Under the pieces are notes generated by a model, which searched no databases, was not told the origin of the DNA, and worked only from the letters and a program-made list of their open reading frames with translations. Positions 8,381-16,456 of a stretch of DNA of 64,000 nt are shown in pieces (the first letter of the stretch is position 1; every line of letters starts with the position of its first letter). The stretch is taken from the NCBI RefSeq assembly GCF_011067745.1, contig NZ_JAAMPJ010000021.1, forward strand, positions 80,024 through 144,023, written 5' to 3'. Source of the DNA: Lentzea alba (GTDB taxonomy: Bacteria > Actinomycetota > Actinomycetes > Mycobacteriales > Pseudonocardiaceae). The position numbers were made by a program, and so were the translations under genes.

Positions 8381-9143
8381 TCGACGCCTGGACCGGCAGG
8401 TGGTCGGACGGCCACTGGCCGTCCTGCCGATAGGTGTTGATCGCGGCGGCCTGGATCGTGGCGCCGCGGGTGAGGATCCAGTCGATGCGCGGGCCGTCCG
8501 GCACGAGCGGGCCGTAGCCGTGGAACGTCCCGTAGGCGGGCGTGATCCGCGGCCCGGCCAGCCACGTGTCGGTCAGGCCGTTGGTCAGGGTGCAGTAGGT
8601 GGGCGAGGCGGCCGGGGCGTTGAAGTCGCCGGTGAGCACGACCGGCAGCGTCATCGCGTTGATCCGGTCGCGGACGAACTCGGCGCTGCGCAGCCGGGAG
8701 TTCTCCGACTCGTGGTCGAAGTGGGTGTTGACGGCCACGAACTGCCTGCCCGTCAGGCGATCCGCGAACCGGACCCAGGTGACCATGCGGATCACCTGGT
8801 TGCCCCAGGACCTCGAACCCACGACGTTCGGGGTGGCGGACAGCCAGTGGTGGTCGAACTCGAGCGGCTCCAGCCGGAGCGTGTCGAAGAAGATCGTCAT
8901 GAACTCGTCGTGGCTGCCACCCGCGCGGCCGAGGCCGATCCAGTCGTAGCGGTCCGGCAGGTCGTGCGCGATGTCGAGCAGTTGCCCGAAAAGGCCTTCC
9001 TGCGTGCCTAACAAGGTTGGGCGCTCGTTGAGCAGGAGCTGGGCCATGACCGGGCGCCTCGCCGCCCACGAGTTCGGCTCGGTGTTCGAGGCGTAGCGCA
9101 GGTTGAACGACATGACGCGCAGGGGATCCACCCTGCCGATCAT
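8370..9143 (-). CDS. Endonuclease/exonuclease/phosphatase (EEP) family protein
   Basis: 257 residues with the whole EEP signature: FNLRYAS at the start, TQEG (about 47), NTHFDH, GDFNAP, RIDWIL and the C-terminal SDHLPV. These residues bind Mg2+ and the scissile phosphate in DNase I, exonuclease III, sphingomyelinase and inositol phosphatase relatives. No signal peptide is evident, so it is probably intracellular. The small size and WxNxxxxR-like features place it with bacterial EEP phosphodiesterases of unknown substrate. It is transcribed in the same direction as the EF-G paralogue, whose terminator lies just beyond this gene's start. Confidence 0.88.
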   Translation of the reverse strand: MIGRVDPLRVMSFNLRYASNTEPNSWAARRPVMAQLLLNERPTLLGTQEGLFGQLLDIAHDLPDRYDWIGLGRAGGSHDEFMTIFFDTLRLEPLEFDHHWLSATPNVVGSRSWGNQVIRMVTWVRFADRLTGRQFVAVNTHFDHESENSRLRSAEFVRDRINAMTLPVVLTGDFNAPAASPTYCTLTNGLTDTWLAGPRITPAYGTFHGYGPLVPDGPRIDWILTRGATIQAAAINTYRQDGQWPSDHLPVQASITF

Positions 9144-9147
9144 GGCA

Positions 9148-9176
9148 CAGGGCCGCCGTGCACCACGGCGGCCCTG
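9148..9176 (-). terminator. Strong hairpin terminator after the EF-G paralogue gene
   Basis: A perfect inverted repeat with 13-bp arms (CAGGGCCGCCGTG and its complement) and a 3-base loop starts 8 bases beyond the stop of the EF-G-like gene. There is no U-tract, as is common in high-GC genomes. It also separates this gene from the EEP gene downstream. Confidence 0.75.
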
Positions 9177-9183
9177 CGTTCAC

Positions 9184-11169
9184 CTATGCCGGCGCGTAAC
9201 CGGTGGGACGGCTGGTGAACGAGCCGCGGCCTTGCGTCCGGCTGCGCAACCTCGTCACGTACCCGAACATCTCCGCCAGCGGCACGCTCGCCGTCACCAC
9301 GGTCGTGCCCGTCCGGGCGGCGGAACCGAGGATCCGGCCCCGGCGCGCGGCCAGGTCACCGAGCACACCACCGAGGTAGTCGTCCGGCACGGTGACCGTG
9401 ACCTCGGCGATCGGTTCGAGCAACGTCATCGCGCCCGCCTTCAGGGCCTCGCGCAGGCCCAGCCGCCCGGCCGTGCGGAACGCCATCTCCGAGGAGTCCT
9501 TGACGTGCGTGGACCCGTCGGTGAGCGTCACCCGCAGCCCGGTCACCGGGTGGCCGAGCGGTCCCTCGGCCAGCGCGTCCCGGCAGCCCTGTTCGACCGC
9601 GCGGACGAACTCCTGCGGCACCCGCCCGCCGGTGACCGCCGAGCGGAACTCGAACCCGGTCTCCAGCGGTTCGGTGCTGATGACGACGTGCGCGAACTGT
9701 CCGGAACCTCCGTCCTGCTTCACGTGCCGGTAGACGAACCCCGTGACGCCCGCCGCGAGGGTTTCGCGGTAGGAGACGCGAGGCCGTCCCATGGTGATCT
9801 CGACGCGGTGGTTCGTGCGCGCCTTCTCCACCGCGACCTCCAGGTGCAGCTCACCGAGGCCGGACAACACCGTCTGCCCGGTCTCGGGGTCGGTCTTGAC
9901 CTGCAGCGACGGGTCCTCGTCGACCAGGTGCGCCAACGCGTCGGTGAGCCGGGCGTTGTCCGCGCTGGTCTTCGTTTCCACCGCCACCGACACGACGGGA
10001 TCAGCCGACACCGGTGGTTCCAGCAGCAGCGGAGCCGTTGGCGCGCAAAGAGTTGTCCCCGTGCGTGCCGACTTCAGCCCCACCAGTGCCACGATGTCGC
10101 CCGCGGTGGCCTGGTCGACCGGCGTGTGCCGATCGGCCTGGACGCGCAGGATCCGGCCGATGCGCTCGGCCCGTCCCTCCACACTGACCGTCTCTCCTTT
10201 GTGGAGGGTCCCGGAGTACACGCGAACGTACGTCAACCGCCCGTTGGCGGTGGCGTTCACCTTGAACACCAACGCCGCGAACGGCGCGTCCGGATCCGGC
10301 CGCCGTTCCTCGCCGTCGACGCCGCGCACCGGCGGAACGTCCACAGGGGACGGCAGGTACGCGATCACCGCGTCCAGCAACGGTTCGACGCCCCGGTTCC
10401 GGTACGCCGAGCCGCACAGCACGACCGTTCCGGCGCCCTGCCGGGTCAGTTCCCGCAGTGCCTTCCGCAACGTCTCATCGGACAAACCTCCAGCGAAGAA
10501 CTCCTCGATCGCTTCCGGGTGCAGCTCCGCCACCGTCTCCTCCAGGAGGCGACGACGTCGTTGTGCCTCTGCCATCAGCGTTTCCGGTACCGGACCTTCC
10601 TCCAACGAGTCTTCCCAGGTCAGCGCACGCATGCGGACCAGGTCGACGACGCCGACGAACCCGTCCTCGGCGCCGATCGGCAGCTGCACCACCAACGGAA
10701 CGGTGTTCAGCCGCGTCCGGATGGACTCCACCGCGGTGTCGAGGTCCGCGCCCGCCCGGTCGAGCTTGTTGACGAACGCGATCCGCGGCACGCCGTGGCG
10801 GTCGGCCTGCCGCCACACCGACTCGCTCTGCGGTTCGACGCCCACGACCCCGTCGAACACCGCGACAGCCCCGTCCAGCACGCGCAGCGCCCGTTCGACC
10901 TCGTCGGAGAAGTCGACGTGCCCAGGCGTGTCGATGAGGTTGATCCGGTGCCCGTCCCACGTGCAGCTGACGGCCGCGGAGAAGATCGTGATGCCGCGGT
11001 CGCGCTCCTGCGGGTCGAAGTCCGTGACGGTCGTGCCGTCGTGCACCTCGCCGCGCTTGTAGGTGGTGCCGGTGGCGAACAGGACGCGTTCGGTGAGCGT
11101 GGTCTTGCCGGCGTCGACGTGGGCGAGGATGCCCAGGTTGCGGACGGCGTTCAGGGTGATCGTGCGCAT
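9184..11169 (-). CDS. Translation elongation factor G paralogue (ribosome-associated GTPase)
   Basis: 661 residues, slightly shorter than housekeeping EF-G (about 700). The G1 motif AHVDAGKTT is at 16-24, G2/G3 lie around RGITI and DTPGH (80-84), and G4 NKLD is at 134-137. The phrases LRVLDGAVAVFDG and VGVEPQSESVWRQAD are EF-G-like and unlike the Tet(M)/OtrA ribosomal protection proteins. Domains II-V follow and end in YVTRLRSRTQGRGSFTSRP. Being outside any str operon (no rpsL, rpsG or tuf nearby), it is a second, specialised copy. EF-G paralogues serve in ribosome recycling, stress or antibiotic tolerance. The leader ORF and hairpins upstream suggest induction by ribosome stalling (see findings). 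Confidence 0.9.
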   Translation of the reverse strand: MRTITLNAVRNLGILAHVDAGKTTLTERVLFATGTTYKRGEVHDGTTVTDFDPQERDRGITIFSAAVSCTWDGHRINLIDTPGHVDFSDEVERALRVLDGAVAVFDGVVGVEPQSESVWRQADRHGVPRIAFVNKLDRAGADLDTAVESIRTRLNTVPLVVQLPIGAEDGFVGVVDLVRMRALTWEDSLEEGPVPETLMAEAQRRRRLLEETVAELHPEAIEEFFAGGLSDETLRKALRELTRQGAGTVVLCGSAYRNRGVEPLLDAVIAYLPSPVDVPPVRGVDGEERRPDPDAPFAALVFKVNATANGRLTYVRVYSGTLHKGETVSVEGRAERIGRILRVQADRHTPVDQATAGDIVALVGLKSARTGTTLCAPTAPLLLEPPVSADPVVSVAVETKTSADNARLTDALAHLVDEDPSLQVKTDPETGQTVLSGLGELHLEVAVEKARTNHRVEITMGRPRVSYRETLAAGVTGFVYRHVKQDGGSGQFAHVVISTEPLETGFEFRSAVTGGRVPQEFVRAVEQGCRDALAEGPLGHPVTGLRVTLTDGSTHVKDSSEMAFRTAGRLGLREALKAGAMTLLEPIAEVTVTVPDDYLGGVLGDLAARRGRILGSAARTGTTVVTASVPLAEMFGYVTRLRSRTQGRGSFTSRPTGYAPA

Positions 11170-11247
11170 GGCTCAGTGCCTTTTCGGGTGCGAAAGGACT
11201 ACAGGTCAGCGCGATGAGCCGACGAGCTCTCCGACTGGAGGCTCGTC
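11170..11247 (-). promoter_or_regulatory. Candidate translational attenuator of the EF-G paralogue
   Basis: In the RNA (minus strand), the leader ORF stop runs straight into hairpin 1 with arms GACGAGC(CUCC) and (GGAG)A-GCUCGUC (11247-11221). Next to it GGCUCA (11220-11215) can pair with UGAGCC (11175-11170), which abuts the EF-G start codon. Nested inside, CCUUUCG (11197-11191) can pair with CGAAAAGG (11186-11179), which contains the likely Shine-Dalgarno AAAAGG. The default fold would therefore hide the ribosome site. Segments 1 and 3 are near copies of each other's partners, so alternative pairings exist. Structures were read by eye, not computed. Confidence 0.55.
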
Positions 11248-11341
11248 AGACACTCCGGTGCCCGGCGCGCAGCGGGCAGCCGGGGTGCGAAGACACGAGG
11301 ATCACGTCGAAACGGGACGGGAGGACGGCTGCGGTGCGCAT
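11246..11341 (-). CDS. Putative 31-residue leader peptide of the EF-G paralogue
   Basis: ATG at 11341 is preceded by a strong GAGGAG ribosome site with a 7-base gap. The ORF encodes MRTAAVLPSRFDVILVSSHP followed by GCPLRAGHRSV and stops at the base of an RNA hairpin, 76 bases before the EF-G-like start. A candidate promoter lies 44 bases upstream. Size, ribosome site and position match regulatory leader peptides of ribosome-targeting resistance genes, whose translation state controls the downstream gene. It has no recognisable family, and it could be a chance ORF; the good ribosome site argues against that. Confidence 0.55.
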   Translation of the reverse strand: MRTAAVLPSRFDVILVSSHPGCPLRAGHRSV

Positions 11342-11384
11342 GGCCGGTCTCCTCTCGTCGCTCGCTCAGTGATGTTGATCGTGG

Positions 11385-11414
11385 AGTGTAGACACGCGAA
11401 CGCTCGCACGACAG
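11385..11414 (-). promoter_or_regulatory. Candidate promoter for the leader/EF-G paralogue transcript
   Basis: On the minus strand CTGTCG (11414-11409), an 18-base spacer and TACACT (11390-11385) would place transcription start near 11378, giving a 5' UTR of about 37 bases before the leader ATG. An A/T-rich patch (CAAAT) lies just upstream of the -35. That position recalls the AT-rich element used by WhiB7-dependent promoters, but this is only a suggestion. Confidence 0.4.
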
Positions 11415-11443
11415 CGATTTGAGCCGACAACTATTTCCGTTGC

Positions 11444-11460
11444 AGATGCACGATGCATCT
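11444..11460. promoter_or_regulatory. 17-bp perfect palindrome between divergent genes
   Basis: AGATGCA-CGA-TGCATCT is a perfect dyad with 7-bp arms. It lies in the 412-bp spacer between the EF-G leader transcript (minus) and the APC permease operon (plus), upstream of both candidate promoters. It looks like the site of a dimeric regulator; which one is not evident. Confidence 0.45.
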
Positions 11461-11500
11461 ACCGTTTGCGTGTCGAAGCGCCTGTTTCACTACGAAAACC

Positions 11501-11529
11501 TTGACTCAAAGGGTCCGCTGGCCAATGAT
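11501..11529 (+). promoter_or_regulatory. Candidate promoter of the permease-amidohydrolase operon
   Basis: TTGACT (11501-11506), a 17-base spacer and AATGAT (11524-11529) lie 53 bases before the ATG at 11583. The -35 is close to consensus and the -10 only moderate. The gene has a GGAAAGG ribosome site shortly before its start. Confidence 0.45.
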
Positions 11530-11582
11530 TCGGCAATCGCACAGCCCCGAGCGACCGCAGACACCCCCGGAAAGGGCGCGCC

Positions 11583-13064
11583 ATGACCCGACTCTCATCA
11601 CCGGCCGACCACAGCGCCCCCGTGCCGGAACGACAGCTCAAACGCGGTGTCCTCGGCACCGGCGGCCTCGTCTTCATGGTCGTCGCGGCCGCCGCTCCGC
11701 TGACCGTCATGGCCGGCGTCGCCCCGCTGGGACTCATGATCGGTGGCGTCGGCGCCCCGGTCGCCTACCTGGCCGCGGGTGCGGTGCTGATCATCTTCGC
11801 GATCGCGTTCACCCGCATGACCAGGTACGTCAGCGGCGGCGGCGCGTTCTACGCCTACATCGCGAAAGGACTCGGCCGCGGCTGGGGGCTCGCGGCCGCG
11901 CTGCTGGCGTTGGTCTCCTACAACACCTTGCAGATCGGGGTCTACGGCCTGTTCGCCGCGCAGACGCGGGCGACGCTGACCGACCTCTTCGGGGTGACCG
12001 TGCCGTGGCCGGTGATCGCGCTCGTGGCCCTCGGCCTGGTGTTGGTGATCGCCTGGCTGGGCATCGACGTCGGCGCGAAGGTGCTCGGCGTCCTGTTGAT
12101 CCTGGAGTCGGGAATCCTGCTGCTGATGGCGATCGGCATCCTCACGCGTGGCGGTGCGTCCGGTGTGGACGGTGCGTCCTTCGCTCCGGCCGCGGCGTTC
12201 ACGCCCGGCATGGGCGGCGTGCTCGCCTTCGCGTTCGCCGCGTTCATGGGCTTCGAGTCCACCGCCCTCTACCGCCGGGAAGCCCGCGACCCGGAACGCA
12301 CCATCCCCCGTGCCACCTACTTCGCCGTCGGGTTCATGGCGCTGTTCTACTGCTTCGTCCTCTGGTCGGTGGTGATCGGGTTCGGCAGCGACCAGGTCGT
12401 CGGCGCGGCCAGTGCCAACATCCCCGGACTGTTCTTCGCGGCCACCGAGACCTACGTCGGACCGTGGGCGGCCACGCTGATGCGCCTGCTCGTGATCTCC
12501 AGCGTCTACGCCTCGCAGATCGCGTTCCACAACGCCATCACCCGCTACACCCACTCCCTCGCCCAGGACGGGGTGCTGCCCGCCTGGATCGGCCGGGTCC
12601 ACCCGCGGTTCGGGTCGCCGTACCGGGCGAGCGTCGTGCAGACGATCCTCGCGGTCGTCGTGATCATCGGGTTCGCGGTCGCCGGCGCCGACCCGGTCAC
12701 CGGCCTCCTGCTGTGGGTCAACACGCCCGGTGTCGTCGGCATCGTGGTGTTGCAGGCGCTCACCGCCTTCTCGTGCGCGGTGTACTTCACGCGGCGCAAC
12801 AAGGCGGCGAGCACGCCGGCGGCGTTGACCGCGGCGGTCGTGTCCGCTGTGCTGCTGGCCGTGGCGACGTACGTCCTGATCAGCAACGTCGGGTTGCTCA
12901 CCAACGCACCGGCGAGCGTCAACGTCGTGCTGGTCGGAATCGTCCCGGCGACCCTGCTGGTGGGTGCTGTGCTCGCCGTCTGGCTGCGCAACCAGCGACC
13001 GGAGACGTACGCGCGTGTCGGTGAGGGTGCGGAACCCGCGGCCGCACAGGAGGTCGCCGCGTGA
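11583..13064 (+). CDS. APC superfamily amino-acid/polyamine permease
   Basis: 493 residues with about twelve hydrophobic segments. The N-terminus RGVLGTGGLVFMVVAAAAPL and the later GFESTALYRREARDPERTIPRA loop are typical of APC-family amino-acid permeases (helix 1 unwound Gly motif; helix 6 FxGFE). It would import an amino acid, amine or polyamine by proton or ion symport across the cytoplasmic membrane. It overlaps the amidohydrolase gene by 4 bases (GTGA), so the two are translationally coupled. Together they suggest uptake and hydrolysis of an N-acyl or cyclic amine, next to a polyamine/GABA-type catabolic cluster. Confidence 0.88.
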   Translation: MTRLSSPADHSAPVPERQLKRGVLGTGGLVFMVVAAAAPLTVMAGVAPLGLMIGGVGAPVAYLAAGAVLIIFAIAFTRMTRYVSGGGAFYAYIAKGLGRGWGLAAALLALVSYNTLQIGVYGLFAAQTRATLTDLFGVTVPWPVIALVALGLVLVIAWLGIDVGAKVLGVLLILESGILLLMAIGILTRGGASGVDGASFAPAAAFTPGMGGVLAFAFAAFMGFESTALYRREARDPERTIPRATYFAVGFMALFYCFVLWSVVIGFGSDQVVGAASANIPGLFFAATETYVGPWAATLMRLLVISSVYASQIAFHNAITRYTHSLAQDGVLPAWIGRVHPRFGSPYRASVVQTILAVVVIIGFAVAGADPVTGLLLWVNTPGVVGIVVLQALTAFSCAVYFTRRNKAASTPAALTAAVVSAVLLAVATYVLISNVGLLTNAPASVNVVLVGIVPATLLVGAVLAVWLRNQRPETYARVGEGAEPAAAQEVAA

Positions 13065-14680
13065 ACGCGGACCTCGTCCTGTGCGCCGACACCGTGCACA
13101 CGTTGGCTGGCGGTGACCGTCCGGTGGAGGCGGTCGCCGTGACCGGCGGGGTGATCCGCGCGGTCGGCACCAGGCGGGACGTGCGGGACTGGCGCGGTCC
13201 GGGCACCGAGGTCGTCGATCTCGGCCGGGCCGTGCTGACACCAGGCCTGGTCGACGGTCACTTCCACCCGGTGTCCGGACTGGAGCTGACCGCCGACGTC
13301 GACCTGTCCGGCGTGCGGGCACCGGAGGAGGTCCACCGGCGGCTCGCCGAGGCCGCCGGCACCCGCGCCCCCGACGCCTGGGTGCAGGCTTGGGGCCTCG
13401 ACCCGAACGTGTTCGGCGGCAGACCTCTCACCAGCGCCCTGATCGAGGACGCGGTGGGTGGCAGGCCGGCGTTCGTCCGGCTCTTCGACGCGCACTCGGC
13501 GCTCGTGACCCCGGCCGCGCTGCGCATCGCGGGCGTGGCCGGGCCCAGGGAGTTCGACCAGCGTTCGACCGTGGTCTGCGACGCGGACGGGCGCCCGACC
13601 GGGCTGCTGCACGAGTCGGCGGCCATGGAGCTCGTGCTCCGCCACGCCCCGGTGGAGCCGGTCGCGGCCCGTGCGGCCAGGCTGCACGGGCTGCTGGCCG
13701 AGATGGCCGCCACCGGGCTCACCGGTGGCCACGTCATGGACCTGCTCGGCGACAGCCAGGACGTCCTCGCCGCCGCGGAGGAACTCGGCGACCTGCCGCT
13801 GCGGTTGCGGTTCGCCCCCTGGTGCGACCCCGGCGTGGACTCCGACGGCATCGCCGAGCTGGTGGCGTTGCAAGGCCGCGGCGGGCGCCGCTGGCAGGTC
13901 GGCGCGGTCAAGTTCATGCTCGACGGGACGATCGACAACGGCACCGCCTGGCTGGAGGCGCCGGACGCGCTGGGAGAGTCGACGTCCGCGCTGTGGCCCG
14001 ACGTCCACGACTACACCGCGGCCCTGCGCAAGCTCGCCGGGGCGGGCGTCCCGACCGCGACCCACGCCATCGGCGACGCCGCGGTGCGGCACGTCCTGGA
14101 CGCGCTCGACGGGATCGAGCAGTCAGCTTTCACTCCTCACCGCGTCGAGCACGTCGAGACGTTGCCGGGCACGCTGATCGGCCGGTTCCTCCGGCAGGGC
14201 GTGGTGGCGAGCATGCAACCCACGCACTGCAGCCACTTCACGAAGGCCGACCACACCGACAACTGGTCGGTGCGCCTGGGAACGAGGCGGGCGGACCGCG
14301 CCTGGCGCTGCCGCGACCTGCGTGACGCCGGCGTGCCGGTCGTGCTCGGCTCGGACTGGCCGGTCGCGCCGTTCGACGCACGTCATGGCCTCGCGGAGGC
14401 GATCCTGCGCCGCCCGGCCCTCGAACCGGACGTGCCACCCGTGGGGCCGACGCAGGGGCTGACCGCCCGGATGGCCCTGGAGGGCTACACCTCCCACGCC
14501 GCCCTGGCCGCGGGCGAACCCGGTGGCGGCCGGATCGCGGTCGGCGGACGTGCCGACCTCACCGCGTTCACCGTCGACCCGCTGCGGGCCGATCCCGACG
14601 AGCTGGCCGAAGCCCCGATCGCGCTCACCGTCGTCGACGGCGCAGTGGCGCATCGGGCCGCCGAAACCCTCGCCCGCTGA
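13061..14680 (+). CDS. YtcJ-like metal-dependent amidohydrolase
   Basis: 539 residues of the amidohydrolase 3 group (COG1574). Metal-binding DGHFHP (HxH) is near residue 67, the central VKFMLDGTIDNGTAW segment near 285, THAIGDAAVRHVLDALD near 345 and the metal Asp in SDWPVAPFD near 430. Family members hydrolyse exocyclic amides, for example in N-substituted formamides. The GTG start overlaps the permease stop by 4 bases, so substrate import and hydrolysis are coupled. The exact substrate is unknown. A perfect 51-bp palindrome follows 4 bases after the stop and probably ends the transcript. Confidence 0.88.
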   Translation: MNADLVLCADTVHTLAGGDRPVEAVAVTGGVIRAVGTRRDVRDWRGPGTEVVDLGRAVLTPGLVDGHFHPVSGLELTADVDLSGVRAPEEVHRRLAEAAGTRAPDAWVQAWGLDPNVFGGRPLTSALIEDAVGGRPAFVRLFDAHSALVTPAALRIAGVAGPREFDQRSTVVCDADGRPTGLLHESAAMELVLRHAPVEPVAARAARLHGLLAEMAATGLTGGHVMDLLGDSQDVLAAAEELGDLPLRLRFAPWCDPGVDSDGIAELVALQGRGGRRWQVGAVKFMLDGTIDNGTAWLEAPDALGESTSALWPDVHDYTAALRKLAGAGVPTATHAIGDAAVRHVLDALDGIEQSAFTPHRVEHVETLPGTLIGRFLRQGVVASMQPTHCSHFTKADHTDNWSVRLGTRRADRAWRCRDLRDAGVPVVLGSDWPVAPFDARHGLAEAILRRPALEPDVPPVGPTQGLTARMALEGYTSHAALAAGEPGGGRIAVGGRADLTAFTVDPLRADPDELAEAPIALTVVDGAVAHRAAETLAR

Positions 14681-14684
14681 ACCT

Positions 14685-14735
14685 TGATGAGGGGAGCTTT
14701 CATAAACCTGAGGTTTATGAAAGCTCCCCTCATCA
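14685..14735. repeat. 51-bp perfect palindromic repeat, copy 1
   Basis: Two 25-bp arms around a single central G form a perfect dyad; each arm starts TGATGAGGGGAGCTTTC and ends ATAAACCT. It starts 4 bases after the amidohydrolase stop. A near-identical copy occurs at 41784-41838, 27 kb away and in unrelated context, so this is a dispersed repeat family and not just a terminator, although the RNA hairpin would act as one. Confidence 0.85.
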
Positions 14736-14839
14736 CTCATGGGGACGGTTCGAGAGTGGGGGCGGCGGGCGATCGCGGACAGCGCCGACATCGACGACCG
14801 GTAGTTCCAGGCAGATCCGGCGGATCGAGTCGAGCAGCT

Positions 14840-14859
14840 GGCGCCCCGAACTGGGCGCC
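14840..14859 (-). terminator. Hairpin terminator after the aldehyde dehydrogenase gene
   Basis: GGCGCCC and GGGCGCC (7-bp arms, 6-base loop) lie 25 bases beyond the aldehyde dehydrogenase stop on the minus strand. The rest of the 14736-14884 spacer holds nothing that I recognise. Confidence 0.55.
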
Positions 14860-14884
14860 GTAGCGGCTCACGGCGTCTGTCCTC

Positions 14885-16330
14885 TCAGGACTCGATGTTG
14901 GCCATGACGTGCTTGACTCGGGTGTACTCCTCGAACCCGTACAGCGAAAGGTCCTTGCCGTAGCCGGACTTCTTGAAGCCTCCGTGCGGCATCTCGGCCA
15001 CGAGCGGAATGTGCGCGTTGATCCACACGCACCCGAAGTCCAGCCGCTTGCTCATCCGCATCGCGGTCCCGAAGTCGCGGGTCCACACGCTGGACGCGAG
15101 GCCGTAGTCCACGCCGTTGGCCCAGGTGACCGCTTGGTCCTCGCCGGTGAACCGCTGCACGGTGATCACCGGACCGAAGATCTCCCGCTGCACCATCTCG
15201 TCGTCCTGCCGCAGTCCCGCGACGACGGTCGGTTCGACGAAGAAGCCCCGGTCACCCTGGCGGCGGCCGCCCGCGGTGATCTCGGCGTGGCCCGGGACGC
15301 GGTCGAGGAACCCGGTGACGTGGGCGAGTTGCCTGGCGTTGTTCACCGGTGGAACTAGCGCGTCGGGGTCCTCGGCGCCCTTCTCGTACGTGGTGGTCGT
15401 GCGTTTGGCCTGTTCGGTGAGTGCGGCCACGAAGTCGTCGTGGACGCGCGGTCCGACGAGCACACGGGTGGCGGCCGTGCAGTCCTGGCCCGCGTTGAAA
15501 TACCCCGCCGTGGCGATCCCGGCGGCAGCGGCCTCGACATCGGCGTCGTCGAAGACCACGACCGGCGCCTTGCCGCCCAGTTCCAGGTGCACGCGCTTGA
15601 GGTCGCGGGCGGCCGAGGACGCCACGGCACTGCCCGCGCGCACCGAGCCGGTGATCGCCACGAGCTGCGGGATCTCGTGCTCGACCAGCGCACGCCCGGT
15701 CTCCGGGCCGCCGCACACGACGTTGAACACCCCGGCCGGCAGGACCTCGGCCGCGAGCTCGGCCAGCCGCAGCGTGGTCACCGGGGTCGTGTCGGACGGC
15801 TTGAGCACGATCGTGTTGCCCGCCGCGAGTGCGGGAGCGATCTTCCAGACCGCCATCAGCAGCGGGTAGTTCCACGGCGTGACCTGACCGACGACGCCGA
15901 TCGGCTCGCGCCGGACGAAGCTCGTGTGACCGGGCAGGTACTCGGCGGCGGCCTTGCCCTCGAGCACGCGGGCGGCACCGGCGAAGAACCGGAGGTGGTC
16001 CACCGCGGCCGGCAGTTCCTCGCTCGCGGCCAGCCCGAGCGGCTTGCCGGTGTTGCGGCTCTCGGCCCGCACCAGGTCGTCGGCGTGTTCCTCCACCAGG
16101 TCGGCGAACGCCAGCAGCGCCCGTTGCCGCCCGGCCGGCGGCACGTCCCGCCACGTCTCGAACGCCGCGGCGGCGGTCCGGCAGGCGTGGTCGACGTCCT
16201 CGGCGCCGGAGACCGGGGCGCTGCCGAACGTCTCACCGCTGGCGGGGTCGATCAGGTCCGCGCGCCTGCCCTCGACCGTGCCGGTGTGCTCGCCGCCGAC
16301 GAAGTTGCGTAGTTCCAGCCTGTCGGTCAC
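14885..16330 (-). CDS. Aldehyde dehydrogenase, gamma-aminobutyraldehyde dehydrogenase-like
   Basis: 481 residues with the ALDH active site intact: general-base Glu in LELGGKAP (about 248) and catalytic Cys in NAGQDCTAATR (about 283), plus VTPWNYPLLM and PHGGFKKSGYGKDLS near the end. The last motif and overall length fit PatD/PuuC-type enzymes that oxidise 4-aminobutyraldehyde or related amino-aldehydes with NAD+. It is divergent from an Lrp regulator and next to a class III aminotransferase, an arrangement known for putrescine/GABA catabolism in Streptomyces. An Lrp-like operator lies 28 bases before its start. Confidence 0.9.
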   Translation of the reverse strand: MTDRLELRNFVGGEHTGTVEGRRADLIDPASGETFGSAPVSGAEDVDHACRTAAAAFETWRDVPPAGRQRALLAFADLVEEHADDLVRAESRNTGKPLGLAASEELPAAVDHLRFFAGAARVLEGKAAAEYLPGHTSFVRREPIGVVGQVTPWNYPLLMAVWKIAPALAAGNTIVLKPSDTTPVTTLRLAELAAEVLPAGVFNVVCGGPETGRALVEHEIPQLVAITGSVRAGSAVASSAARDLKRVHLELGGKAPVVVFDDADVEAAAAGIATAGYFNAGQDCTAATRVLVGPRVHDDFVAALTEQAKRTTTTYEKGAEDPDALVPPVNNARQLAHVTGFLDRVPGHAEITAGGRRQGDRGFFVEPTVVAGLRQDDEMVQREIFGPVITVQRFTGEDQAVTWANGVDYGLASSVWTRDFGTAMRMSKRLDFGCVWINAHIPLVAEMPHGGFKKSGYGKDLSLYGFEEYTRVKHVMANIES

Positions 16331-16357
16331 GGTACTTCTCCTCGGTAATCGAGCGAG

Positions 16358-16380
16358 TTGGCAACGGATTTAGTGGCCAA
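16358..16380. promoter_or_regulatory. Candidate Lrp/AsnC operator
   Basis: TTGGC (16358-16362) and GCCAA (16376-16380) form an interrupted dyad with a 13-base A/T-richer centre in the spacer between the divergent aldehyde dehydrogenase and Lrp genes. Size and layout fit Lrp-family sites, and the regulator gene is adjacent. Confidence 0.4.
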
Positions 16381-16456
16381 GATGCGCTCAAGCTACCGGA
16401 ACCGCAGACGTATTGCGATGGTGCGACCAGTGATCGCGCGTGGTCATACTGTGCCC

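Noticed and set aside
9184..11169. Tet(M)/OtrA-type tetracycline ribosomal protection gene
   Set aside because: Motifs LRVLDGAVAVFDG and VGVEPQSESVWRQAD are EF-G-like and not Tet(M)-like; EF-G paralogue is the safer call.
9103..11217. Long open frames antisense to the EF-G gene, and similar antisense frames over most genes
   Set aside because: They arise from GC-rich third codon positions, give Arg/Pro/Ala-rich products with no motifs, and cover well-supported genes.
14685..14735. Simple intrinsic terminator
   Set aside because: A nearly identical copy elsewhere, inside a coding region, shows that it is a dispersed repeat even if it also terminates transcription.
14734..14884. Remnant gene after the palindromic repeat
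   Set aside because: Short open frames exist but match nothing I recognise and have no start or ribosome site.
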